Assembly: GCF_000876655.1 (NCBI RefSeq)
Contig: NZ_JYCN01000015.1
Coordinates: forward strand, 62,001-126,000
DNA length: 64,000 nt
Origin: Arthrobacter sp. SPG23
GTDB taxonomy: Bacteria > Actinomycetota > Actinomycetes > Actinomycetales > Micrococcaceae
Direction of reading: 5' to 3'
Part shown: positions 11,371 to 18,794 of the stretch, one piece after another
How positions within the stretch are numbered: the stretch's first letter is position 1
How the letters are laid out: the number at the start of each line of letters is the position of its first letter
The notes under the pieces: generated by a model
The model's input: only the letters and a program-made list of their open reading frames with translations
Database searches by the model: none
Told to the model about the DNA's origin: nothing
Program-made: the position numbers and the translations under genes

Positions 11371-12247
11371 CACGCGCCGGCCAACCTACAAGACCGGGGC
11401 GCCGGCCTCCCAGGGGAAGGGCGAGCCGGGGAAGGCCCAGCCGGGGAACGGCAGCGGGGACGTTATATCCGCCTCGAAGGCCGCTCCCGCGGCCGACGGC
11501 GCACCCCGTCCCGCAGCCGCTACCGACAACGTGCTGTCCTTCCCGGAACCCAAGGGCAAGCGGATCCGGCGCAACATCATCCTGGCCGCGGGTACCGTAG
11601 CGGCACTCGTGGCCGGCCTGCTGGCGGCAGCCGTCTACTCGCCGGTGTTCGCAGTTCAGACCGTGTCGGTGGACGGCACCAAGATGCTGACGCCCGAGCA
11701 GGTCAAGGCCGCACTCGAGCCATTGCGCGGCAGGCCGCTGCCGCAGGTGAATGACGACGAGGTGAAACAGCTGCTGCAGCCGCTGGTCCAGGTCAGGGAC
11801 GTGACGACGGACGCGCGTCCGCCGTCGGTGCTGGTAGTGCACATCCATGAACGCACGCCCGTCGCCCTGGTCAAGCAGGGGGAAGTCTTCCAGCTGGTCG
11901 ACGTCGACGGGGTGCAGCTTGGGACCACCCAGGATCCCGGCAGCATCCAGCTGCCGGTGATCGACGGCGGGGCGGGAGTGATCGGCAAAGATCTCTTCAA
12001 AGCCATCACCGGAGTGCTGGCCGCGCTGCCTGCCGACGTCCTCGCCAGGCTCTCCGATGCCTCGGCGAAGTCCGTTGACGCCGTCGAACTCAAACTCGTG
12101 GACGGACAGACAATTGTCTGGGGCAACGCGGGGGAGAGGGAACTCAAAGCCAAGGTGCTGGCGGCCCTGCTCAAGGCGCCCGCCGACCCCCGGAACCCCG
12201 TCCAGGTCTACGATGTCAGCGTGCCGCGGCATCCCGTGACACGATAG
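11363..12247 (+). CDS. ftsQ: Cell-division protein FtsQ
   Basis: Bitopic membrane protein of the divisome that links FtsZ-ring assembly to septal synthesis. 294 residues from the GTG at 11363, preferred over an in-frame upstream TTG/ATG-like extension because GGAGG lies six bases before it and the start overlaps the murC stop, as elsewhere in the cluster. A long Ala/Pro/Lys-rich cytoplasmic tail is followed by one membrane helix at about residues 71-90, then a POTRA domain (VQTVSVDGTKML onward) and the FtsQ/DivIB domain to the C-terminus. Confidence 0.93.
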   Translation: MASTRRPTYKTGAPASQGKGEPGKAQPGNGSGDVISASKAAPAADGAPRPAAATDNVLSFPEPKGKRIRRNIILAAGTVAALVAGLLAAAVYSPVFAVQTVSVDGTKMLTPEQVKAALEPLRGRPLPQVNDDEVKQLLQPLVQVRDVTTDARPPSVLVVHIHERTPVALVKQGEVFQLVDVDGVQLGTTQDPGSIQLPVIDGGAGVIGKDLFKAITGVLAALPADVLARLSDASAKSVDAVELKLVDGQTIVWGNAGERELKAKVLAALLKAPADPRNPVQVYDVSVPRHPVTR

Positions 12248-12255
12248 TGGACGAC

Positions 12256-12277
12256 GTCCCGGGGCAAGCGCCGGGAC
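12256..12277 (+). terminator. Hairpin after ftsQ
   Basis: A perfect seven-base stem, GTCCCGG with CCGGGAC, and an eight-base loop begin nine bases after the ftsQ stop. There is no U-run. It may end or attenuate the upstream dcw transcript before the separate ftsZ promoter region. Confidence 0.4.
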
Positions 12278-12422
12278 AGGCATTCAACCCCGCTGTGGAA
12301 CCAGTGGACCGGCGGCCGTGGCGTCAGGAGATTTCCGCTCTATTTAGCGGGTATTCCCACGACACGCGGAGCAGGTCATTGAATGTCTCAGGCATAGGAA
12401 ATAGCGTCACAACATGAGTTAC

Positions 12423-12462
12423 TTGACATAACTATAACCCTCAAGTCGAAGGTTAAGGTTAG
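12423..12462 (+). promoter_or_regulatory. Possible ftsZ promoter/operator region
   Basis: The 274 bases between ftsQ and ftsZ hold a perfect TTGACA at 12423-12428, an AT-rich TATAAC at 12433 and an inverted pair TAACC/GGTTA (12435-12439 and 12451-12455), with GGTTA repeated at 12457-12461. No -10 at the proper distance from TTGACA is convincing. A separate ftsZ promoter here is usual in actinobacteria; the exact start cannot be assigned. Confidence 0.35.
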
Positions 12463-12521
12463 AGGATTCAAGTAAGACTCCATCAGTTTTCGCAATAGGA
12501 CACGAACAAGGGACACGTAAC

Positions 12522-13745
12522 GTGGCAGCTCCGCAGAATTACTTGGCCGTCATCAAGGTCGTCGGCATCGGCGGCGGTGGCGTGAACGCAGTCAACCGCA
12601 TGATCGAAGTCGGTCTCCGCGGTGTCGAATTCATCGCAATTAACACCGATGCCCAGGCTCTGCTCATGAGCGACGCCGACGTCAAACTTGACGTGGGCCG
12701 CGAGCTGACGCGTGGACTTGGCGCCGGCGCAAACCCGGAGGTCGGCAAGCAGGCGGCCGAGGACCACGCCGACGAGATCGAAGAGGTCATCCGGGGCGCA
12801 GACATGGTCTTCGTCACCGCCGGCGAAGGCGGCGGCACCGGTACTGGCGGCGCCCCCGTGGTTGCCCGCATCGCACGTTCGCTCGGCGCCCTCACCATCG
12901 GTGTTGTCACCCGCCCGTTCACCTTTGAGGGCCGGCGCCGCGCAGGGTCCGCCGAGGCGGGCATTGACGCCCTCCGCGACGAAGTGGACACCCTGATCGT
13001 GATCCCCAATGACCGGCTGCTGTCCATCAGTGACCGCAATGTCTCCGTCCTGGACGCCTTCCGCTCCGCCGACCAGGTCCTGCTGTCCGGTGTCCAGGGC
13101 ATCACCGACCTGATCACCACCCCGGGCCTGATCAACCTTGACTTCGCGGACGTCAAGTCCGTGATGCAGGGTGCCGGTTCCGCCCTCATGGGCATCGGCT
13201 CGGCCCGTGGAGAGGACCGCGCCGTCAAGGCTGCGGAACTGGCCATCGCATCCCCCCTCCTGGAAGCATCCATCGACGGCGCCCACGGCGTCCTGCTGTC
13301 CATCCAGGGCGGCTCGGACCTGGGGCTCTTCGAGATCAACGAGGCCGCCCGCCTGGTCCAGGAAGTTGCCCACCCGGAGGCCAACATCATCTTCGGTGCC
13401 GTCATCGACGACGCCCTGGGCGACGAGGCCCGTGTGACGGTCATCGCAGCAGGCTTCGACGACGTCAAAGCCACCTCGCCTTCGATGGACCAGTCGCAGC
13501 CGCAGGCCGCCCCCCAGCGTCCGGCTGCGCCCACCTCGGCTCCTGCCGCGGCGCAGGCGCCGGCACAGCACGTCCAGCCGGTCCACGCCGGCATCGGCGC
13601 TTCGGGCCTGAGCAACTGGGGCCAGCAGCGTCCCTCGGCGGTCCCCGCCGACTCGGGCTTCGACGTCGACCTTCCCTCGGTTGTGGAGCCGGACCTGTCC
13701 GGCAGCCGCTCGGACGACCTGGATGTCCCCGACTTCCTGAAGTAG
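12522..13745 (+). CDS. ftsZ: Cell-division GTPase FtsZ
   Basis: Tubulin-like GTPase that forms the cytoplasmic Z ring and recruits the divisome. 407 residues. The tubulin signature GGGTGTGG is near residues 104-111, the T7-loop catalytic region is in [11 protein letters not shown], and after about residue 318 a Pro/Ala/Gln-rich linker leads to the conserved C-terminal peptide [10 protein letters not shown], the docking site for SepF and other partners. SepF is encoded 1.6 kb downstream. GTG start at 12522 with AAGGGA eight bases upstream. Confidence 0.98.
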   Translation: MAAPQNYLAVIKVVGIGGGGVNAVNRMIEVGLRGVEFIAINTDAQALLMSDADVKLDVGRELTRGLGAGANPEVGKQAAEDHADEIEEVIRGADMVFVTAGEGGGTGTGGAPVVARIARSLGALTIGVVTRPFTFEGRRRAGSAEAGIDALRDEVDTLIVIPNDRLLSISDRNVSVLDAFRSADQVLLSGVQGITDLITTPGLINLDFADVKSVMQGAGSALMGIGSARGEDRAVKAAELAIASPLLEASIDGAHGVLLSIQGGSDLGLFEINEAARLVQEVAHPEANIIFGAVIDDALGDEARVTVIAAGFDDVKATSPSMDQSQPQAAPQRPAAPTSAPAAAQAPAQHVQPVHAGIGASGLSNWGQQRPSAVPADSGFDVDLPSVVEPDLSGSRSDDLDVPDFLK

Positions 13746-13790
13746 GCCTTGCGGGACGTTTTGTCAGCTAGTCAGTTAGCGGTGTTTTGA

Positions 13791-14498
13791 TTGTTTTGGT
13801 GGCGAACCGAAGTCCGGCCCGGCGTCTGGGTTGCATTTACTGACGCCAGGGCCGGCAACCTCGCCCTCTATGTGGGAGACGACCCCGCCGACGTTCATCG
13901 CCGGCGCGAATCCCTTGAGGCTGAAGTGGGGCTGCCGGCAGGCGCCTTCCAGTACATGAACCAGGTTCACGGCAATGCCGTGGCCTATATCGGCGATGCG
14001 GCGGACGGCCCGGAACCCGGCGGCCCCACTGCCGACGGGATGGTGTCCTCAGGGCGGCCGCTAGCCGTGATGGTGGCGGACTGCGTCCCGGTGGTCCTCG
14101 CCGGAACGGCAGCAGGAGGAAATCCGATCCTGGCTGTTGCCCACGCAGGACGCCCGGGAGTCGCCAGCGGCGTCATCCCCGAAACCCTGGCGCGCATGCG
14201 CGCCGCGGGGGCTGAGGACATCCGGGCCTGGATCGGTCCTTCGATCTGCGGATCCTGCTACGAAGTGCCCGAAAGCATGCGGGCCGAGGTTGCGGAAGCC
14301 GTACCTGCGACCTGGTCAACAACGTCCTGGGGCACCCCCGGCCTGGACCTTCCTGCCGGAGCGCGCAGCCAGCTTGAAGCACATTGCGTCACCGTGGAGT
14401 ATTCCGGACCCTGCACCCTTGAAAATGAAGATTTGTTCTCCTACCGCGGCGACCCGGCCACGGGCCGGTTCGCCGGGTTGGTGTGGATCAGTGAGTGA
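13791..14498 (+). CDS. pgeF: PgeF/YfiH-family purine nucleoside phosphorylase (laccase domain)
   Basis: Member of the multicopper-polyphenol-oxidase (DUF152) family, now linked to purine nucleoside phosphorolysis and peptidoglycan editing. 235 residues. The three metal ligands of the family are in place: H60 (QVHGN), C98 (ADCVP) and H118 (AHAG). The usual HAGWRG motif reads HAGRPG here. The frame is closed by TGA directly before the TTG at 13791, so the start is TTG or further inside; no strong ribosome site is seen. It lies 45 bases after ftsZ and overlaps yggS by eight bases, the normal actinobacterial order. Confidence 0.88.
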   Translation: MFWWRTEVRPGVWVAFTDARAGNLALYVGDDPADVHRRRESLEAEVGLPAGAFQYMNQVHGNAVAYIGDAADGPEPGGPTADGMVSSGRPLAVMVADCVPVVLAGTAAGGNPILAVAHAGRPGVASGVIPETLARMRAAGAEDIRAWIGPSICGSCYEVPESMRAEVAEAVPATWSTTSWGTPGLDLPAGARSQLEAHCVTVEYSGPCTLENEDLFSYRGDPATGRFAGLVWISE

Positions 14499-15237
14499 GA
14501 CCCTTGACGTGACGGCCCCGGACGACCCCCGCCTGATCGACATCAAGGAGCGCCTTGCCGCGGTCCGGCGCAGGATCGCGGCCGCCACGGAAGCTGCAGG
14601 CCGCCCGGACAACCCGCCGGAGCTCATAGTTGTCACCAAGTTCCACCCCGCCGACGACGTGCGCAGGCTGGCAGCGCTGGGTGTAACGGATGTGGGGGAG
14701 AACCGGGACCAGGAGGCGTCGGAGAAGGCCGCCGGGCTCAGCGATCTGGGACTCCGGTGGCACTTCGTCGGTCAGCTGCAGAGCAACAAGGCCAAGTCCG
14801 TCGTCCGGTATGCCCACGCCATACACTCCGTGGACCGGCCGCAACTGGCAGCAGCATTGGCCAAGTCCATTGCCGCGGAGCAGGAGCGGACCGGCAGGGC
14901 CCCGCTTGAGTGCTTTATCCAAGTGAGCCTGGACGAGGACGCCGGAAGCCCCCGGGGCGGCGCAAGCAGGCTCGAGGTTCCCGCGCTGGCGGACCAGTTG
15001 GCGGGATCACCCGGGCTTGTACTTGCCGGCGTCATGGCTGTGGCTCCCCTCGGTTCGGATCCTGACGCGGCCTTCGCCAAACTGGCGGAGATATCAGCGC
15101 AGCTGGTCAAGGACCACCCTTCGGCGTCGGGGATTTCGGCCGGCATGAGCCAGGATCTTGAATCCGCCATCAGGGCGGGTGCGACACACCTGCGAATAGG
15201 GTCGGATATATTGGGTTCGCGTCCTGCGTTGGGGTAG
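14491..15237 (+). CDS. YggS/PLPBP-family pyridoxal-phosphate homeostasis protein
   Basis: Single-domain PLP-binding protein of the YggS/PROSC family, cytoplasmic, thought to buffer vitamin B6 and amino-acid pools. 248 residues from the GTG at 14491; the open frame runs much further upstream but that part lies inside pgeF. The PLP lysine is K50 in VVTKFHP, and the family motifs GENRDQEA (GENRVQE in most), HFVGQLQSNK and LRIGSDILGSRP follow. The C-terminal SDIL(F)G phosphate-binding end is clear. An eight-base overlap with pgeF suggests coupled translation. Confidence 0.93.
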   Translation: MSETLDVTAPDDPRLIDIKERLAAVRRRIAAATEAAGRPDNPPELIVVTKFHPADDVRRLAALGVTDVGENRDQEASEKAAGLSDLGLRWHFVGQLQSNKAKSVVRYAHAIHSVDRPQLAAALAKSIAAEQERTGRAPLECFIQVSLDEDAGSPRGGASRLEVPALADQLAGSPGLVLAGVMAVAPLGSDPDAAFAKLAEISAQLVKDHPSASGISAGMSQDLESAIRAGATHLRIGSDILGSRPALG

Positions 15238-15243
15238 CGTCAA

Positions 15244-15277
15244 AGCATTGGAAGAGAATGGCGGGGATTCCAATGCT
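15244..15277 (+). repeat. Perfect 10-bp inverted repeat between yggS and sepF
   Basis: AGCATTGGAA at 15244-15253 and TTCCAATGCT at 15268-15277 are exact reverse complements with a 14-base loop. The element starts six bases after the yggS stop and ends 48 bases before sepF. Without a U-run it could be an attenuating hairpin or a dyad operator for the sepF promoter. Confidence 0.6.
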
Positions 15278-15325
15278 GTCAAGTCAACTCAGCGGCCCGC
15301 TTACGGACACGATTAGGAGTCGACC

Positions 15326-15862
15326 ATGGCTGGCGCTCTGCGCAAGACAATGATCTATCTTGGGCTCGCCGATGGCGATGAACACTACGAGTCTGAGCAC
15401 CACACACCGCAAAAGGACGAGGACGATTCAATGGAGCATGACCGCGAGGAACGCCGGGCACCGGCGCCCGTTCGCGAGGTCGCCCGTGAAACGCCGACTC
15501 CACACGCCGCCGAAGAGGAATATCGCGCACCTGTGACACCTATCAAGCGCGCGGCTTCGAGCCGCGAAGAGACCACCGGACTCCGCCAGATCACCACGAT
15601 CCACCCGCGGTCCTACAACGACGCCAAACTGATCGGTGAAAGCTTCCGTGATGGCATCCCCGTCATTATGAACGTCACGGACATGGGCGAAGCCGACGCC
15701 AAGCGCCTGGTCGATTTTTCGGCCGGGCTGGTGTTTGGTCTCCGCGGCAGCATCGAACGGGTTACCAACAAGGTGTTCCTTCTCTCGCCGTCGTACGTGG
15801 AGGTCATCGGCGATGACAAGAAGGTCAGCGAGACACAGGCCAGCTTCTTCAACCAGAGCTAG
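15326..15862 (+). CDS. sepF: Cell-division protein SepF
   Basis: Cytoplasmic FtsZ partner that tethers the Z ring to the membrane in Gram-positives. 178 residues. A short N-terminal amphipathic membrane-binding stretch ([13 protein letters not shown]) is followed by an acidic, disordered linker to about residue 85, then the dimeric SepF (DUF552) core, including [10 protein letters not shown] and the [20 protein letters not shown] region. ATG start with TAGGAG six bases upstream. A hairpin follows the stop. Confidence 0.96.
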   Translation: MAGALRKTMIYLGLADGDEHYESEHHTPQKDEDDSMEHDREERRAPAPVREVARETPTPHAAEEEYRAPVTPIKRAASSREETTGLRQITTIHPRSYNDAKLIGESFRDGIPVIMNVTDMGEADAKRLVDFSAGLVFGLRGSIERVTNKVFLLSPSYVEVIGDDKKVSETQASFFNQS

Positions 15863-15877
15863 CAGCGGACCAGTAAG

Positions 15878-15906
15878 GATGCCAGGCAGGCGACCTGTCT
15901 GGCATC
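15878..15906 (+). terminator. Hairpin after sepF
   Basis: An eight-base stem (GATGCCAG with CTGGCATC), a G-T wobble, and a further CAGG/CCTG stem close on a CGA loop. It begins 16 bases after the sepF stop. No U-run follows; probably a U-less terminator or attenuator before the yggT-type gene. Confidence 0.5.
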
Positions 15907-15979
15907 TGTGCTGAAATAGATAAGAACGGCAACAGGACACTGCGGTATCCGGAATGAACATGGAGATATGAGTTAACTC

Positions 15980-16267
15980 ATGGGAATTGTTTTCGGACTT
16001 GTCTATATCGCTTTACTATTCGTATTTGTGGCTTTGATCATCCGTTTGGTCTACGACTGGGTGCAGATGTTTGCGCGCGAGTGGAGGCCGAGGGGCGCCG
16101 CGCTGGTGGCGGCCCACACTGTCTACTCCGTCACAGATCCGCCCCTTAAGGTGCTGAGGCGCCTTATTCCGCCCCTCCGCTTGGGCGGGATTTCGCTGGA
16201 TCTCGGGTTTTTGCTGTTGTTCATCGCTATCAGCGTGGCTATGGCAATCGTGAAGAATCTCGCGTAA
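15980..16267 (+). CDS. YggT-family small membrane protein
   Basis: 95-residue protein with two predicted membrane helices (about residues 4-26 and 68-92) joined by a basic loop containing YSVTDPPLKVLRRLIPP, the conserved DPxxxxxRxxxPP pattern of the YggT (DUF167-neighbour, PF02325) family. It is nearly always found between sepF and divIVA in actinobacteria and is likely involved in division or osmotic balance, though its exact role is not known. The ATG at 15980 follows a ten-base palindrome GAGTTAACTC; the nearest purine-rich site, TGGAGA, is rather far, so the start is the only in-frame choice rather than well supported by a ribosome site. Confidence 0.88.
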   Translation: MGIVFGLVYIALLFVFVALIIRLVYDWVQMFAREWRPRGAALVAAHTVYSVTDPPLKVLRRLIPPLRLGGISLDLGFLLLFIAISVAMAIVKNLA

Positions 16268-16352
16268 TTTTCATTACAGCTTGCGGCGCACTGACAGGCG
16301 GGAAACCGCCATCCACGGCATCGCGTAGAAACTCCGGTTTGACACCTCAGTG

Positions 16353-16380
16353 TTGAATTAGAGGAACCAGACCATATTTA
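16353..16380 (+). promoter_or_regulatory. Candidate divIVA promoter
   Basis: TTGAAT (16353-16358), a 16-base spacer and TATTTA (16375-16380) lie about 60 bases before divIVA; a perfect TTGACA also occurs at 16339-16344 without a good partner. Plausible but untested. Confidence 0.35.
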
Positions 16381-16440
16381 GGTACCGTAGTTTTGACGGC
16401 CGGAAGGCCTACTGACTAACTAGACCAACGAGGTGACCAG

Positions 16441-17139
16441 ATGGCTTTGACGCCAGAAGACGTTGTCAACAAGCGCTTTCAGCCGACCAAGTTCCGCGAA
16501 GGCTACGACCAGGACGAAGTTGACGACTTCCTGGACGAAATCGTCGTCGAACTGCGCCGCCTGAACCAAGAGAACGACGAGCTTCGCAAGAAGCTTGCCG
16601 AGAGCGGCTCAGGCACGCCCGCCAGCTCCGCAGCAGCGGCGCCGGTGGTGGAAAAGGTCCCCGCCCCGGTCAAGGCTGAAAAGGACGAGTCCCGGGCCAA
16701 GGCTGAAGCCGAGGCCAAGGCCGCTGAAGCCAAGAAGAAGGCTCCCGAGCCGGCAACGGCACTTGCTCCGGTTCCCGCCCCTGCTGCTCCTGTTGCGGCC
16801 AACGCGACGGCGGAGTCCGCAGCCGGCCTCCTCGCCATGGCACAGCAGATGCACGACAAGCACGTCGCCGACGGCCAGCAGCAGAAGGACAAGATCATCG
16901 CCGAGGCGCAGATCGAAGCCAGCAGCCTGGTCAACGACGCGCAGGAGAAGTCCCGCAAGATCCTGGGTGCCCTGGAGCAGCAGCGGTCCGTCCTGGAACG
17001 CAAGGTGGAGCAGCTGCGCGGCTTCGAGCGCGACTACCGTTCACGCCTGAAGGCCTACATCGAAGGCCAGCTCCGCGACCTGGACGCCCGCGGTTCCGTG
17101 GCTGCGCCCGAGGTTGGCGACGGCAGCCCCGCCGTTTAG
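16441..17139 (+). CDS. divIVA: Polar-growth coiled-coil protein DivIVA (Wag31)
   Basis: Cytoplasmic coiled-coil protein that senses negative membrane curvature and organises polar wall growth in actinobacteria (Wag31, antigen 84). 232 residues. The N-terminal lipid-binding domain holds TPEDVVNKRF and the pattern REGYDQDEVDDFLD; it is followed by a short coiled coil, an Ala/Pro/Glu/Lys-rich insert at about residues 60-125 that is longer than in Bacillus, and a second coiled coil at about 135-215. ATG start with GAGGTG about seven bases upstream. A strong terminator follows. Confidence 0.96.
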   Translation: MALTPEDVVNKRFQPTKFREGYDQDEVDDFLDEIVVELRRLNQENDELRKKLAESGSGTPASSAAAAPVVEKVPAPVKAEKDESRAKAEAEAKAAEAKKKAPEPATALAPVPAPAAPVAANATAESAAGLLAMAQQMHDKHVADGQQQKDKIIAEAQIEASSLVNDAQEKSRKILGALEQQRSVLERKVEQLRGFERDYRSRLKAYIEGQLRDLDARGSVAAPEVGDGSPAV

Positions 17140-17150
17140 CAAGTATTCTG

Positions 17151-17188
17151 AAAGCCGGTGGCTGAGGACTCCTCGGCCACCGGCTTTT
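17151..17188 (+). terminator. Rho-independent terminator after divIVA
   Basis: A twelve-base perfect stem (17151-17162 with 17176-17187), extended by a T-G wobble and GAGG/CCTC on a three-base ACT loop, ends in TTTT. It closes the sepF-divIVA part of the dcw region; lspA begins 85 bases later. Confidence 0.9.
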
Positions 17189-17272
17189 GCCATTAACCGC
17201 CAACGGTGCGGTCCATGGCGGGCAGCAGCAACTTCCTTCCAGTCCCGGGACTGGCTCCTGAATGAAAGCTTT

Positions 17273-17839
17273 ATGACTGACGAAACAGCACCTGCCGCAG
17301 CGCAGCCAGCAACGACCCAGGCCCGGCCGCGAAAGTCGGTCCTGCTGTCGCTCTTCGCCGGCTTCGCTGTCTTCGCCTATGTCTTCGACCAGCTGACCAA
17401 GCTGTGGGTCACAAGCACCATGGTGGAGGGGGAGCGTATTCCGGTGCTGCCCCCGTTGCTGCACTGGTATTACATCCGCAACTCCGGAGCCGCCTTTTCC
17501 ATTGGCGAGAACGTGACCTGGGTCTTCACCATCATCATGGCCGGCGTTTCGATTGCCATTCTGTTGCAGCTGCGCAAACTCGGCTCGGCGTGGTGGGCCC
17601 TGGCCCTCGGCCTGCTCCTTGGCGGCGCCCTGGGGAACCTCACGGACAGGCTGTTCCGTGAACCGTCGTTCGCCATGGGCCACGTGGTGGACTTTATCCA
17701 GCTGCCCAACTTCGCGATTTTCAACATTGCCGATTCCGCCGTGGTGTCCGCCGTCGTGATCATCTGCCTGCTGACGCTCCGGGGCATTTCCCTCGACGGT
17801 TCACGGCTCCAGAAAACCGCGGAGGGCAAGGATGCCTGA
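17273..17839 (+). CDS. lspA: Lipoprotein signal peptidase (signal peptidase II)
   Basis: Aspartyl protease of the membrane that removes the signal peptide of prolipoproteins after lipidation. 188 residues from the ATG at 17273; the open frame extends upstream through the divIVA terminator, which makes the longer reading unlikely. About four membrane helices. The catalytic aspartates are D125 (GNLTDRLF) and D154 (FNIADSAV). A 20-residue Ala/Thr/Pro-rich N-terminal tail precedes the first helix. The stop overlaps the next gene by eight bases. Confidence 0.96.
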   Translation: MTDETAPAAAQPATTQARPRKSVLLSLFAGFAVFAYVFDQLTKLWVTSTMVEGERIPVLPPLLHWYYIRNSGAAFSIGENVTWVFTIIMAGVSIAILLQLRKLGSAWWALALGLLLGGALGNLTDRLFREPSFAMGHVVDFIQLPNFAIFNIADSAVVSAVVIICLLTLRGISLDGSRLQKTAEGKDA

Positions 17840-18758
17840 GAAACTGACCGTTCCCGAAGAACTCGCCGGCATCCGCGTCGACGCGGGCCTCGCCAGGCTC
17901 ATGGGAATCTCCCGCTCCCAGGCGGCCACCCTGATCGCCGAAGGCAATGTCAGCTCCGGTGGAAAGGCAGTGGGCAAGTCCCTGAAGCTGGCCTCCGGCG
18001 CCGTGCTGGAGGTCGTTGTTCCCGAACGGCGGGACCCGTTGGAAGTCGTGGAGGAAGTTGTGGAAGGCCTGAAAGTACTGCTGGACGACGAAGACTTCGT
18101 GGTTATCGACAAGCCGGTGGGCGTGGCCGCGCACCCGTCCCCGGGCTGGGTGGGACCCACCGTCGTGGGGGGACTCGCGGGGTTGGGTTACCGGATTTCG
18201 ACGTCGGGTGCCCCCGAACGGGCGGGCATCGTGCACCGCCTCGACGTGGGTACGTCCGGGGTCATGGTGGTGGCCAAGTCGGAACGCGCCTACACGGCGC
18301 TCAAGCGCGCCTTCAAGGAGCGCACGGTGGACAAGGTGTACCACGCAGTGGTCCAGGGGCTGCCGGATCCCCTCGTGGGCACGATCGACGCGCCCATTGG
18401 CCGCCATCCGGGCCATGACTGGCGCTTCGCTGTCATCGAAGACGGCCGCGAATCCGTGACCCACTACGAGGTCCTCGAGGCCTTCGGTAAGGCATCCCTG
18501 GTTGAAGTGCACCTCGAAACAGGCCGCACCCACCAGATCCGTGTCCACTTTTCCGCCCTGCGCCACCCCTGCGCGGGCGACCTGACCTACGGGGCGGATC
18601 CGCGGCTCGCGGCGACGCTCGGCCTGACCCGGCAGTGGCTCCACGCCCGGCAGCTCGGCTTCGACAGCCCCCGCACCGGGGAACGCGTGACGGTCACCAG
18701 CGAGTACCCGCAGGATCTCGCGTACGCACTCGAAGTTCTGGCTTCCGGGGACGCCTGA
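17832..18758 (+). CDS. RluA/RluD-family 23S rRNA pseudouridine synthase
   Basis: Converts uridines to pseudouridine in large-subunit rRNA. 308 residues. An S4 RNA-binding domain occupies about residues 14-65 ([19 protein letters not shown]), followed by the catalytic domain with [10 protein letters not shown]138 is the nucleophile. ATG at 17832 overlaps the lspA stop, the common lspA-rluD pairing of many bacteria. RluD-like by neighbourhood and S4 domain, but the modified positions cannot be read from sequence. Confidence 0.93.
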   Translation: MPEKLTVPEELAGIRVDAGLARLMGISRSQAATLIAEGNVSSGGKAVGKSLKLASGAVLEVVVPERRDPLEVVEEVVEGLKVLLDDEDFVVIDKPVGVAAHPSPGWVGPTVVGGLAGLGYRISTSGAPERAGIVHRLDVGTSGVMVVAKSERAYTALKRAFKERTVDKVYHAVVQGLPDPLVGTIDAPIGRHPGHDWRFAVIEDGRESVTHYEVLEAFGKASLVEVHLETGRTHQIRVHFSALRHPCAGDLTYGADPRLAATLGLTRQWLHARQLGFDSPRTGERVTVTSEYPQDLAYALEVLASGDA

Positions 18759-18782
18759 GCCGGAACTGTCGCTGCCCGGCAC

Positions 18783-18788
18783 TAGAAT
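18783..18788 (+). promoter_or_regulatory. -10 element of a leaderless dnaE transcript
   Basis: TAGAAT ends six bases before the GTG start of dnaE, so transcription would begin at the start codon itself. No Shine-Dalgarno is present. No clear -35. Confidence 0.55.
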
Positions 18789-18794
18789 GGTCCG

